Positions 22,613 through 33,110 of a stretch of 64,000 bases of DNA are shown one piece after another. The notes beneath the pieces were generated by a model. That model searched no databases and had not been told where the DNA came from. It worked only from the letters and a program-made list of their open reading frames with translations. The first letter of the stretch is position 1. Each line of letters begins with the position of its first letter. Location: positions 38,205 through 102,204 of the forward strand of contig FWCC01000472.1 in assembly GCA_900169235.1 (NCBI GenBank), in the 5' to 3' direction. Both the position numbers and the translations under genes were made by a program. This DNA is from Zarea fungicola (Eukaryota > Ascomycota > Sordariomycetes > Hypocreales > Cordycipitaceae).

Positions 22613-24146
22613 CTATCGCTGCGATGCCTTTAGCCGCTTCATTTGCTCCAATATCCTCGTCATGCGAGCATCATCATCATCCTCCCTCCCATCCACAACA
22701 CGTCCATCGTCATCGTCGTCACCCCCTTCCCCATCAAAGTCGTCCTGGTCATACTCTTCATCATCTGATACGTTATTGTTGCGAAAGTAGTATGCGTTGC
22801 GGTTAAACTCGTCTTCCGAATCCACTTCGTCTTCTGGGTAGTCTGCCGTGTAATGGTTCTCCGCTGCAATCACATATTAGTTGAATTCCACCTTCAAGTC
22901 TCAGAAAAGGAAGCGGCTCACCGTTTTCATCCTCTTCATCTTCATCCCAGTCCTCATCCTCGTCATTTTGCGGTCCAAAGAATAACAAGCTCTCCTCCTC
23001 GCCTTCCAGGACCAAAACACCCACGTCCGCCGGCGACACATCCAACGCAACCGAGTTGGCCGGAATGCGGATGTACTCTTCAATGACCCAATCGTCATCA
23101 TCGCCGTCCTCGTCCTCGCTCGCGTCCGTCATGTTGGTGTCGCCCTCCACATCCATGGCCGCCGGGGTCCCCGGGGCCGGCACGTCGGGGTGACGTTCGT
23201 GGTACCGCTGCGCCGGCGCCTTGGGTCTGAACCGCGACGGCGACAGCGGTGTCCTTGCCGCCGCCTCGCGTTTGCGCTGCGCCTCCTGACTCTGCAGGTT
23301 CGCGCCGACCTCGCGCATCACCCAGTCATTCATGTCCGCCGCAATCTTGGCCATGTCCTCCTCCCCGGCACCGCGGTTCGTCAGGGACGCCGGCAGCGGG
23401 TTCTTGGTGGTTACAGCGGCGGCGGCATCTGTCCTGGCGGCAGCAGCAGCAATCTCGCGAGACCGGTTCGACACGCCCGGCCGCTTCAGGTCCTTGGCCG
23501 CCACACCACCCGTCGTGGATGATCCAGCCGCGGACGCTGCCTCGCCTGCCAGACCCATGATGCTGCGTCGGGGCTTCGGGGCGAGCTTCTTGCGCCGCGT
23601 GCGCTCGACAAACAGCGTCGGCGTGCCGTAGCGGTCCCTCTTGGATATCGAGCCGCCGCCGCCGCCGCCAAGGCCCCCCGTTGTCCCCGTCGCGGCAGCA
23701 GCAGCAGCAGAATTCGCGGCGGCGGCGGCGGCCAGCATAGCCTTGGACACGCGGAAGCGGCGCGGTGATGCCACGGCTGGCGTGTGCTTGTCCCCCGCAT
23801 CCTGTTTCTGTTGTGTGGCGGTGGCATCATTGCCCCTGTCGTCATTGACCGCCGGGGAGAGCCGTATCTGGGGCTTGCCCAAGGGAGAAGGGGATGGCTT
23901 CGCCGGTGGTTGTTGCGTGGTCGTTGAGCCGCGTCGCTTGTAGACCCAGTGGCTGCTGTCGCTGCGGTGACGCTTCGTTCCCTCGTCAATGTCTGCAGGC
24001 AGAAAAATAAATACAGATTAGTGACATCATGCAGCGAAGCCGCTGGTCGCACGACAGGTGGGCGAGGTCTACGTACGCAGAAAGGTCACAGGCGTTTCCT
24101 CGACCCGCTTGCGCTTGACGCGGATGACGGTGGGAGGCAGCGACAT
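22613..24146 (-). CDS. IWR1: Iwr1 family, RNA polymerase II nuclear import factor
   Basis: 463 aa. Minus-strand exons: 24146-24077, 23992-22922, 22863-22613; phases close. Iwr1 binds assembled RNA polymerase II and guides its import through importin alpha. The N-terminus MSLPPTVIRVKRKRVEETP is the characteristic basic import signal, followed after intron 1 by KRHRSDSSHWVYKRR. The centre is low complexity (Ala/Gly/Thr-rich). The C-terminal Iwr1 domain holds VIEEYIRIP, then an acidic run, then across intron 2 AENHYTADYPEDEVDSEDEF, and ends ARMTRILEQMKRLKASQR. The short first exon is needed to reach the conserved N-terminus. Longer than the yeast protein because of the low-complexity centre. Confidence 0.93.
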
Positions 24147-24977
24147 GTCGGGTTCTGCTTGTGCGTCTTGCACTACAAGACGTGTGACGGGCCGGAACGG
24201 GGGATGCTACCAGCCCAAGTTTCCTGGGTGTGAAGTTGTTGGGCAGAGAAGGTGTAAGTACCGTGGTTCAATTCTAGACTGAATGTAGGTGAGTCCACCG
24301 AAATTAAACAGCGGGGTGGTGTCGCCAGCACATAGTGGGGTCAAAGCTGGTTGTTGTCGGTGTCTCCAAGTCCTCCATTCCTGTATGAAGATTGATTTCA
24401 ATTACGAATTCAACGCAAAAATGAGGATTGGTTGCCTTTAGCTTCCAATTCGAAACGCAAGCATCCTTTCTTTTTGTCTGTCTTTTTTGGGGACTTGCGT
24501 GGTTGTCGCAGTCCTCACGGAGGACGTGTTCTGATCTGTGTATGTGTGCATGTCTTCGTGTTTTTAACATGAAAAGGCTTCCTCATAATTGTTTTCGTAA
24601 TTTTAACTGTTTTTCTTTTTGTAGAATTCATTGAATCGGTTTTGCTGAAGGTAGCGTTGACTGGTTTGGTGTCGCGATCGGCGACAATCTTCTTTTTTCC
24701 GTCCCGCAGATGACTCCTTCAGCATGCGCAAACTACACAGGCTTTATTAAGTTGCACTTATGAATACTGTCCAAGTTGGCTGGCTGCAGATGTTTGATTG
24801 ATGCAAGCTGATGGCCAGCACAAAGTGATGGCTCCGGCCACATTGAATGCAATTCCTCTTGCTTCCAGTATGCATATTCGTATCAATTCAAATTCAAGGG
24901 ATATAAACTAAGCTGGCTTGTAGTAGGTATAAAGGACAATTGCCGACCATCTAAACATACATGGCTCATCCGCCTAG
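24147..24977. other. Intergenic, no gene seen
   Basis: Five-prime flank of Iwr1 and 3' flank of the CBM48 gene. Contains pyrimidine-rich tracts but no supportable frame. Confidence 0.4.
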
Positions 24978-25879
24978 TCAGTCTCGCTTTGAAGCCCTCA
25001 TCATCAAGGCGTCGCAATTATCACCCCTGGTCTCAAGAATATTCTTGAGGTCCTTTTTGAGACCGTTGCTGGCCGGTTCCTCGGCTATTGAGCCCAACGA
25101 GGCGTGGGATCGGTTCCGTCCGTTACTACCGCCGGACAGCCGGCCACCGCTCTCTCGGCGGCGTGAGACGCCTGGACTGGCAGATCCCGAGGATCCATCT
25201 TCCGAGTCAACGCTGCTTCTGCGTGCAGCACGATCACTTTCCAGCTCGACAGCCTGTTCGTCATGACTGGACTGAATCTTGCGGAGCTCCCAAATGATGC
25301 CTGTCTTGTCACAGGGAAACTCCTCGAGTCTCGGGTCTTTCCAGTCTGTGGGCAGGTCGACGACCGATCGTGGCGAGATTTCCCTCTGCAGCTCACTCAT
25401 GTCGTACACACCGCTGTCGCTACCGTCACTAAGCGTGTAAGCGCCGAGGCGCTCATGGGCGAATAGAGGAACTCCGAAGCTGACGGAGGCAGCGTCGCTG
25501 CTGTTTGGCATTGAGGGCTCCCTGATGCGAAGAATATTGCTTCTGGTGCCGAGAGCACTTTTTACTGAGAGGAGCTTTAGCATGGTGTTGTTCCAAGGCG
25601 ATGTTTGCGAGTGAGAAACGTACCAATATCCTTCTTCTCATCCACGGTCCAGGCACCTTCGCGGCCGTGCCTGAACCTGTATTGGTATTCCTTGCCAGGT
25701 TCAACATGGATGGATATGGAATAGTTGAGGAGGCCCTCAGATGGTGTCGAGGGATGCATTTCCTGGAGCAGCCATTCAGGCTTGGAAAATGTGCCTGCTA
25801 TAAAAAGAGGCCCTTCAGCGTCGCCAGTGGGGGCGACGCTGTAAGTAATGGTGTGGGGGATTTTGTGCGACGAGGACAT
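24978..25879 (-). CDS. CBM48 / AMPK-beta-like glycogen-binding domain protein
   Basis: 280 aa. Exons on the minus strand: 25879-25624 and 25564-24978. The junction (ATT G / TA) gives DEKKDIVKSALGTRS; acceptor CTCTCAG with a GCTAA branch site. Residues about 8-85 form a CBM48 (AMPK1_CBM) immunoglobulin-like domain: ITYSVAPTGDAEGPLFIAGTF, then EWLLQEMH, then YQYRFRHGREGAWTVDEKK, matching the G-x-F-x-x-W and Y-x-Y-K/R-F-x-V-D-x-x-W pattern. The rest is polar, Ser/Arg-rich and probably disordered, without kinase-binding features I recognise. Similar proteins include yeast Crp1/Mdg1, with roles in DNA-structure binding or pheromone signalling; that link is family inference only. Confidence 0.85.
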
Positions 25880-27702
25880 GGTGCGGGATGCTGTGTGAGG
25901 TACACCAAAATGTGCTGGGGTAAAGAGCATATAATTCCTGCTACTCTGTTGAAGAGATGGCAGTGATTGCTTGGCAAAATAAGTTATTTGGCGCAGATGT
26001 CTGTTATGATGGTGTCGCAGCGGCCACGTTCTATCAACGCATAGCACAATGTGATGTTGGAGAGCAAAGGGACAAGTGCGGATGCAGACAAGGTGATGAT
26101 GGCTTGATACTGGAACACAGACTGTGCTGGAATGGCAGCCAGGATGAGCGGCACGTTTTTGTTGAAGATGAGGTGGGAAACGAGATGGAGGCACCCGGTG
26201 AGGCGTTTAGATGAGGGACATTCGGGGGAACGGCGCGCGTGGAGGAGGTGGGTAGGCACGTGAAGCGCAGCTCGGGGAGACGTTGCCGGTGCACAGAGGG
26301 AGAGATGAAAGATGGGGAAATCGGTGGAGGCTGAGACTCAGTGGCAGTGGACAGGATGAAAAGAAAGCAGAGTCTAGAATTTATGGATTGGGAAAAAGAA
26401 ACGATGCAGTAGCTTGCGGCAAGGCAAATGGTTCCTTCGTGGGGACGAGGTGTGCGTAGAGACGAGAGGGTGCAGCGTTTGTGCAACTCTGGTCGGTTTT
26501 ATATTGTTACTTTTTTTTTTGGCCCTTTGCCTTTTGGGCTACTGCGGCCGAGCTGCATACGATTCGATTCAGGTGCCATCCAGGCACTATGAAGAGAGCC
26601 AGCTAATTAGAATGAATTGAGTGGCCTGCATATAGAGTACTACTACCTCTAGTTAAGGTATGGCATGCATTGGCGTCCAGCGATGGCTGTCAACTAACTA
26701 TTGAGGCGGGGGGTGGGACGAAATGGGACGCTAAACAAAGCCACAGTGGCATGGCTGAAGCCGCTGCAGCTGCACCGGAACAGCAGTCCTTCGGCGCTGA
26801 GCCGTGCTGAGCCGTGCGGAACAGTGCTGAACGGTGCTGACCTGAGACCTGGCATTGGACTGAGTCGCCTGGAACACACCACCACCTCCGGCCACAATAC
26901 GTACCTAACAAGCCTGGTAATGCTCGGCCACAATAGTGCTGAGCCCCGCCAAACGTTACGCTGCAACGCTGTAGCCGTGCAACCTTGACTCGCCTTTGCT
27001 GCCTGAAGCCACCTTGGCAAGCCTGGCAGGCCTGCACCGCCTTGCATGCAGGTTCCCTGCAACATTTGTGTTTTATATGACATCTCACATCATGAGCCTG
27101 ACCTTGTTACTTTGTGGCCAAACCTCGTGGCAAAGTCAGGTCCGTTTCTACTTGCCCACCTGCCACCCGCTAGTCACCCCTAAACTTGCTCAACGTTCTC
27201 GGCTTGTCACCAGTTCTCATCCTCCAAAGCCAAGCCTCACATCGCCCAACTTATACAGTGGAGTCTCCCCCGCCAGCCTGCCAATGGACAGTCTCGCTAC
27301 CTTCTTTGAGCCGCGTCATAGACAAAGACATGGCTGGCTTCAACATCGTCCATGGACCAGTCTCGGCCGCAATTCAGCAACGTGTAATATAGCCCGTTCA
27401 TCGCCCATTATGTCGTACAAGACTTCCTCCAGTAAAATCTCCCATCATGCCCATCCCCATGCAGGTACGGAAGTACCTTCTTGTGACTGCTTCCCACGCT
27501 AGCTCGCCGAAACATTGTCTCTCAACCGAGCATTTCCTCTTTGGGCTTTCGACCCCAAAGGCCCAAAGGTACGTACCCGCATTATTTTGGGGACTTGCTG
27601 CGACTCGTAAAAAAAAATAGTCGAAATGTTCTCCTGGATATAGTGCCACCACCAGGTTGTAGCTAGTTGAACAACACCACAGCTTCCTGCCTACCCGCCA
27701 TC
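25880..27702. other. Long leader and intergenic region with 10-bp tandem repeat
   Basis: The first 620 bp are probably the leader and promoter of the CBM48 gene: a minus-strand ATATAAAAC lies at about 26495-26505. The remaining part is the promoter side of the helicase gene. Open frames here are low-complexity Ser/Pro/Arg translations of pyrimidine-rich DNA and are not called as genes. Confidence 0.45.
26791..26840. repeat. Tandem repeat, about 5 x 10 bp (consensus near GTGCTGA)
   Basis: Five consecutive 10-mers share the core GTGCTGA or close variants: tcggcgctga, gccgtgctga, gccgtgcgga, acagtgctga, acggtgctga. The core recurs once more at about 26936. Seen directly in the sequence; function unknown. 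Confidence 0.7.
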
Positions 27703-29514
27703 ATGAAGCCTGCACTCCTAAAAGCAGGCCTTTTGGTTAGCAGGACTACGCTGTCTCTGCGACCCGCGGTGCAGTCGTCAATATATCCAAGCATCGCTGT
27801 CCGCTTGGCTTCGACCCGCGGCGATGCTCGCCCCTCGCGCATGGTCCTGTCCGACAATGTCCACCGATCGCCCACGGCCAACAAGGATGCCAGACGCAAA
27901 CGCGAAGCTCCGGGTCCTTTTGGTGGCATGAATAAACGAGTCGCCAACATTGACCCCAGACGACTTCCTCGCACAGCCGCCGACAAGCGCAGCGAAACCC
28001 GGAAACCTGTCGACGACCGCAAGGCCCTTAGGATGCACCGCGCCCTCGCCTCCGTCTCGTACGGCCGACGCACCAATATGAAGGAGCGCATGCTGGAATA
28101 TGAATCTTTTGATCAATTCAAGCTCATGCCCGCTCTGCAGGCCGCCATTAACGAGGAGCTGTTCAAGGGCTTGACGGATCTCCGCCCAACTCCCGTCCAG
28201 CGTCTAGCGATCCCAGCTCTCCTCGGCCAGACCTCTACCGGGTTTGAGGATGCGACACAGGCCAAAAAGCAGACGAGATCTACCCCGGAAAATCTGTCGT
28301 CTTTCCTACTCGCTGCAGAGACGGGTTCTGGCAAGACGCTGGCCTACCTGCTGCCCGCCATCAACGCTGTCAAGCTGGCCGAGGCCAACGACCCTGATGT
28401 GGCCGCCTACAACGAGCGCATGGCTGCGGAAAGGAAGCGCCAAGAGGAGAGCAACGGCAAGTGGAAGCCCTTTGACGAGCCCCATCCCACCATGGCCCGC
28501 CCAAAGGTCATTGTCCTGGTCCCCACGGCCGAGCTCTGCCAGCAGGTCATGCGCGTCTCCAAATCCATCTCCCACGTCGCCAAGTTCAAGACGGAGATGC
28601 TCTCCTCCGATCTCAAGCCGCAGCAGATTCAGCGCAATGTCTACTCGCCCAAGGGCCTTGATGTCGTCGTTGCCACCCCTCATCTCCTCGCTGCCATGGC
28701 CGACGCCGATCCCAACATTCTATCTCGCGTAACCCACCTCATCGTCGACGAGGCCGACTCACTCTTCGATCGAAGCTTTGCGCCCGTCACTATGAGTATT
28801 GTCGAGCGCGCTACTCCCTCTCTGAAGCAGTTCGTCTGCTGCTCCGCCACCATCCCCAAGAAGCTCAACAACTACCTAGCGGTCAACTACCCCAAGATGA
28901 AGCGCATCGTCACACCGAACCTGCACGCCATTCCCCGTCGCGTGCAGCTGGGTGTCATTGATGTATCCCGTGACCCTTACAGAAACAACAAGAACCTCGC
29001 ATGTGCCGAGTCCATCTTTACCATTGGCCGCGAGGCCTCCCAGCATGAAGGGCCGGTCAAGGATGAGATTGACGTCCGTCGCATCATGGTCTTTGTCAAC
29101 GAGCGCGAGAAGACGGAAGAGCTCGCCGAATACCTCCGAACGCACGGCATCGACGCCCAGGCGCTCCACCGCGACACACCCGAGAAACGCCATGGCGAGA
29201 TCCTGGAAGTGTTTACTACGGGTGACCCTCTCCGCGTTGCTCGGCCAGATAGCAAGATTGCCCGAAGCTGGCTTGCCAACGTAAAGGTCTTGGTCGTCAC
29301 CGATCTTGCCTCGCGAGGCATCGACACGGTTGCTGTGCGTCATGTCATTCTCTACGATGTGCCGCACACCACCATTGACTTTATCCACCGCTTGGGCCGC
29401 GCCGGACGCATGGGTCGTCGTGGGCGCGGTATTGTTCTTGTTGGCAATGATGATCGACGTGATATTGTTGCCGATGTCAAGAAGAGCATGTTTATGGGCC
29501 AAGCACTGATTTAA
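27703..29514 (+). CDS. MRH4: Mitochondrial DEAD-box RNA helicase Mrh4
   Basis: Intronless, 603 aa, close to known fungal Mrh4 proteins, which act in late assembly of the mitochondrial large ribosomal subunit. The start is the ATG at 27703. The N-terminus (MKPALLKAGLLVSRTTLSLR...RLAST) is basic and Arg-rich without acidic residues, as in a mitochondrial presequence. Helicase motifs in order: Q-motif region RPTPVQRLAIPALL; motif I AAETGSGKT (204-212); Ia PTAEL; Ib region VVATPHLL; motif II DEAD (349-352); motif III SAT; motif V region VTDLASRGID; motif VI HRLGRAGRMGRRG. The DPRRLP and GPFGGMNKR blocks before the core fit Mrh4 better than cytosolic DEAD-box proteins. Next gene downstream is in the same direction, 450 bp away. 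Confidence 0.93.
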   Translation: MKPALLKAGLLVSRTTLSLRPAVQSSIYPSIAVRLASTRGDARPSRMVLSDNVHRSPTANKDARRKREAPGPFGGMNKRVANIDPRRLPRTAADKRSETRKPVDDRKALRMHRALASVSYGRRTNMKERMLEYESFDQFKLMPALQAAINEELFKGLTDLRPTPVQRLAIPALLGQTSTGFEDATQAKKQTRSTPENLSSFLLAAETGSGKTLAYLLPAINAVKLAEANDPDVAAYNERMAAERKRQEESNGKWKPFDEPHPTMARPKVIVLVPTAELCQQVMRVSKSISHVAKFKTEMLSSDLKPQQIQRNVYSPKGLDVVVATPHLLAAMADADPNILSRVTHLIVDEADSLFDRSFAPVTMSIVERATPSLKQFVCCSATIPKKLNNYLAVNYPKMKRIVTPNLHAIPRRVQLGVIDVSRDPYRNNKNLACAESIFTIGREASQHEGPVKDEIDVRRIMVFVNEREKTEELAEYLRTHGIDAQALHRDTPEKRHGEILEVFTTGDPLRVARPDSKIARSWLANVKVLVVTDLASRGIDTVAVRHVILYDVPHTTIDFIHRLGRAGRMGRRGRGIVLVGNDDRRDIVADVKKSMFMGQALI

Positions 29515-29964
29515 GCAGAGCGTTGTACGAAAAGAATAAAGATCTGTATACTAGACAATTGTATTATCATCCGGAAAAGATTAAGCATTTGGTGGCGTTT
29601 TGGAATCTGGGTTTTCGAGAACATAGAGCTAGGGCACCCTAGCAAACTTCATCTACTCACATCATACAAATCAATTAATTAAAGTCAACTTTAATGCTTG
29701 TCTTATTTTACAAGTACTCCATGATACTGATGGAGTGTGTTTAATGGATCAACTTTTAAGTGGGGTTGTGTTCCCCCACACGCGTCGCGACGCGCTTGGC
29801 CTCTTTAACGCCCAAAATATCACAAATATCCTCACCATAGCACTTCCCCAAACATATTGAAAACTTCCAACCAAATTTGTGCCTAGAAGCGAGCTTTACA
29901 TCCAACTCTAATTTATTCCAAGACCACACCACATTTATTCGATTGACAAAAACACCTATCCACG
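29515..29964. other. Intergenic, no gene seen
   Basis: 3' region of Mrh4 and promoter of the next gene. AT-rich, no supportable frame. Confidence 0.4.
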
Positions 29965-31713
29965 ATGGCTCGCACGCGGAGATCGCGTCAGGCTGCAGAT
30001 GCTCCCGCTGCCACCGTGCCCGCCAGCAGCGACACTGAGCAGCAGACTGCCCAAACTCGCGGCCGCACACGAACCAGCCGGCCGGTGCCAGCCTCCAAAC
30101 GACAAGCATCCGTCGAAAGCACAACCGTAGCAGGTCCCTCTCGCCCTCCACAACCACCATCACGGGCCGCTGCCTCGTCCATCCGCAACGCCAGCGTCGA
30201 CTCTGTGGAAATCGGTCGACGCGCCGCCCTCGAGACGCCCTCCATCCTCCGCCACCGCGACAACACCGGCCTAGATCTCGCCGACGACAGCATCTTTGGT
30301 GACTTGGGCGACAGCTTCGCCGACGGCGATGTACCCTTTGATGCGGACATTGCTGTGCCGGGCTCCGGCTCGACGACGCGCTCCTGGAGCCACTTGAAGC
30401 CGCGCTCGAGGCAGTCGAGCTTTGTCGGCCGCAACGACCCGCCCATCCGGCCCAGCAGTCGTAGCGGCGCCGGTGGTGCCAACAGCTCTACCCTGGCGTC
30501 GTCGCTCAACATTGGTGCGTTCCGCAGACGCGCGCGGGAGCCGAGCATTCTGGGCACGACGCGCCGCGCCGCCAGACAAGGGCCGCGGTCAGAGACGTCG
30601 GGCCGCGGTGCGCAGTCTGATCTGGAGAGCGACGCGGGAGACTTTGCGCCAGATGCCGAGTCGACGCCGCTGCATCCCAGACGGCGGACGACGAGGGCGA
30701 GTCTGGCGGCGAATGTAAGCACAGCTACGACGACGACGACGACGACGACGAGGAAGCGAAAGAGTGATGCTGTCACGGCAGCGGCAGAGGAAGAGGAGCG
30801 CGCAGCCAAAGCTTCGCGGGTGGAGGGGAATTCAGACAGCGATTCGGAGATTTCGGAGCTGGACTCGCCGCAGATGCCCCCGTCGACACCCATTCGCCAG
30901 AGAGAGATGACGCCCGTCAATTTGGACGAGATCAACGCACCTCCCGCGAGTAGTGGCTCGGAGGATGAGGGGGATATGTGGCCGGATATCCGCACGCTGG
31001 CCAAGCGTCGCCGTCGTGCGTCGTTTACGACGCCGCTGCGGGGTGCTGCTGCGGGCAGCGACGACGAGATTCTTTCTGATGTTTCGTCGCCGCCGTCGCT
31101 GACGCACTCACCTAATATTACGGCCAAAGGTGCGCGCGGTCGGGCTGCTGCCGCTCATCGTGCTCATGAGCCGAAGCCCCTCATGACGGCTGACCTGGCC
31201 AACCTGCTGCCAAAGAGACGCTACAAAAAGGCCCGTCATGGGGGAGTAGATGGAGAGAACAACGAGGAAGACGAAGAGGAGGAGGAGGAAGAAGTGCCTG
31301 AGGAGGAGGATGTGGAAGAGGTGCCCCTGACACGCACACGCGGCGGCCGCATCAGTCGCCCGCCGAGCCGTGCCGGATCTACAACGGCTGGTAACAGCAA
31401 CAAGCAACCCAGCACCCCGGCAGCCCGCGCGCGCCGTGCAGCCAATGTTGCTAACAGGACATATGGCCGGCAGTCGTCGGACAAGGAAAACAACAGCAGC
31501 CATCAGTCGGACGATGACGATGACGAGGAGGGAGGTGACAGTCAGTTCCGGCCGCTCGCCGACGATACGTTTGGGGAGTCTACTTCAGTGGCCATGGATT
31601 TTCAGTCGGTAGATGAGCTGAGGCAGGCGACGAAGAAGTTTGTCGAGGTGGACAAGTGGGCGCTCGAGTACGAGGAAGTGGCAGAGAGCTTTTCGCCCAA
31701 AGGAGCACGGTAA
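29965..31713 (+). CDS. Uncharacterised nuclear low-complexity protein with KEN box
   Basis: Intronless, 582 aa, ATG at 29965 (MARTRRSRQAA). Most of it looks disordered: Ser/Arg/Pro/Ala-rich, with several basic clusters fit for nuclear localisation (RRTTRASL, TRKRKS, KRRRRAS), a poly-Thr run coded by an ACG repeat at about 30729-30750, and an acidic run (EEDEEEEEEEVPEEED) near residue 436. A KEN motif sits in SSDKENN (about residue 509). The only ordered-looking part is the C-terminus, DFQSVDELRQATKKFVEVDK followed by WALEYEEV, an amphipathic segment likely to be conserved. Disorder, KEN box and short C-terminal motif suggest a cell-cycle-regulated chromosomal protein, but I do not recognise the family. 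Confidence 0.8.
   Translation: MARTRRSRQAADAPAATVPASSDTEQQTAQTRGRTRTSRPVPASKRQASVESTTVAGPSRPPQPPSRAAASSIRNASVDSVEIGRRAALETPSILRHRDNTGLDLADDSIFGDLGDSFADGDVPFDADIAVPGSGSTTRSWSHLKPRSRQSSFVGRNDPPIRPSSRSGAGGANSSTLASSLNIGAFRRRAREPSILGTTRRAARQGPRSETSGRGAQSDLESDAGDFAPDAESTPLHPRRRTTRASLAANVSTATTTTTTTTRKRKSDAVTAAAEEEERAAKASRVEGNSDSDSEISELDSPQMPPSTPIRQREMTPVNLDEINAPPASSGSEDEGDMWPDIRTLAKRRRRASFTTPLRGAAAGSDDEILSDVSSPPSLTHSPNITAKGARGRAAAAHRAHEPKPLMTADLANLLPKRRYKKARHGGVDGENNEEDEEEEEEEVPEEEDVEEVPLTRTRGGRISRPPSRAGSTTAGNSNKQPSTPAARARRAANVANRTYGRQSSDKENNSSHQSDDDDDEEGGDSQFRPLADDTFGESTSVAMDFQSVDELRQATKKFVEVDKWALEYEEVAESFSPKGAR
30727..30751 (+). repeat. ACG trinucleotide run inside the KEN-box gene
   Basis: About eight consecutive ACG codons encode poly-Thr just before the basic RKRKS cluster; in-frame, so length changes would be tolerated. 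Confidence 0.8.
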
Positions 31714-32537
31714 AAGAAGACGGGAAACTTGCACAGTGTTTTTTAATGCAATGAGTATGAGCTTCTTATTTTCTTTTGCTGGATACCTACCTGCTTTTGT
31801 TTTTCATGCCATGCTTGGATGGAGTAGGGGCTCTGTATTTGAAGACGGGTGGCGAAGAAGACGTTTTCTTTGGTTTGCTGGAGTATGACGGTCGATGCTT
31901 TTTAAGGTTTTTTTTTCATTGTTTGATGAAACAAAGGCACACAGGATGAATTCATTTGGTAGGAAAAATAATTTTGTTATTTGTTTATAGCGACGTTTAT
32001 TTTCTGAATCCATTGAAAAGTGCTTCTTCGTAGGATTATGAAGATGGTGATGTCTGAGCGAGTAGTCGTTGGATTACACGAAACAGAGTGCAGTTTCTAC
32101 ACCCAGCGCGTTCTGGTCAAGGACAATTCTGTCTCCCGTGGCACTAAACGAGCCTGTAGTCTATGCTGAACTATCAAGTTGTTAACCTTGGCAAATTCAT
32201 TTCTCCAGACCATGTCGGCACGACGGATCCAAAGCAAATGTGTAGCTTTTACCTCGGCCGCAATAACAAGACCCCTGCCGCCTGTGTCTGGTTCAGAGCC
32301 CAGACTGCTCAAGATTTGGCATAAACGAGCCGAATGCTCCCCATTCATTACTGTGCTGCTACGAAATAAACGAGCCTGATTCATGGCGGTGTAATCAAGA
32401 GCGCATCAATCTATAAAGATGGCAGAAAACCCTGAAAACGAAAAAAAGAAAGAAAAAAGAAAAAAAGAAAAACTTGCACATCTCATCATCACGATTCTCT
32501 ACTCATACTAGACCTCTTGTTACTTGAATACACAAGA
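31714..32537. other. Intergenic with TATA box of the CVNH gene
   Basis: No gene seen. A CTATAAAGA at about 32411-32419 lies roughly 125 nt before the start of the secreted lectin-like gene. A purine-rich tract (GAAAAAAAG type) at 32438-32470 follows it. Confidence 0.45.
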
Positions 32538-33110
32538 ATGCAGCTCTCCAGCATTCTCGTCGCGGTCGGTGCTTCCGCAGCCACGGCCTGCAGCGGGGGC
32601 TTCTTCGGGTCATGCGGCGGCCTCATCGGCGTGTCTACGGTCAACGGGGTTCCGTACTTTTCAGTCCAGCACTGTCGCCGGGCGGATGGCAGCGACAACA
32701 GGCCGGGCTACATTAATCTCAATGACTACTTTGCCAATGGCGACGGCAATATTGTTCGCAGAGACGGGTGAGCCATTTCGTCTTTTTGCTTGATTTTCTT
32801 CTTCTTTATCTTTGCCTGTATTTAGCCTTGTCCGTCATGCCAGTGCTAATTGAACACATATGGTACTAGCGGAGGATTGGGCGGTTCCTGCTCCAACTTT
32901 AGCATTGAACCAAACAGCGCATGGCTTCATGCGGACTGCAGAACTTCGAGTGGTGGAACGAGGAACTCTAGGATTGACTTGAGTAAGAATGGGCCCCCTT
33001 TGGAAGTATAGGTTGAGACGTCTCTTGCTCAACCGACCTGGCAAAGTATATTTATTAATGCTTTTTTAGACAACTACATCTGCAACTCGAATGGCGAGCT
33101 TTCTTTGTAA
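32538..33110 (+). CDS. Secreted cyanovirin-N homolog (CVNH) protein
   Basis: 127 aa. Exons: 32538-32767, 32870-32982, 33070-33110; phases close. A short hydrophobic signal peptide (MQLSSILVAVGASAATA) precedes a single CVNH domain. Two internal halves show the family signature: CRRADGSDNRPGYINLNDYF with ANGDGNI in the first, and CRTSSGGTRNSRIDLNNYIC with NSNGEL in the second; GGSCSNFSIE is the start of the second half. CVNH proteins are small fungal and cyanobacterial lectins, several of which bind mannose-type glycans; carbohydrate specificity here is unknown. The last exon supplies the strand containing NNYICNSNGELSL, so a prediction ending in exon 1 or 2 would miss the second half. Most fungal CVNH proteins lack a signal peptide, so secretion is notable. 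Confidence 0.88.

Noticed and set aside
26034..26486. 150-codon Ser/Pro-rich minus-strand frame upstream of the CBM48 gene
   Set aside because: Looks like a translation of a pyrimidine-rich leader.
29988..31127. 379-codon minus-strand frame over the KEN-box gene
   Set aside because: Shadow of biased codon use; low-complexity translation without domain.
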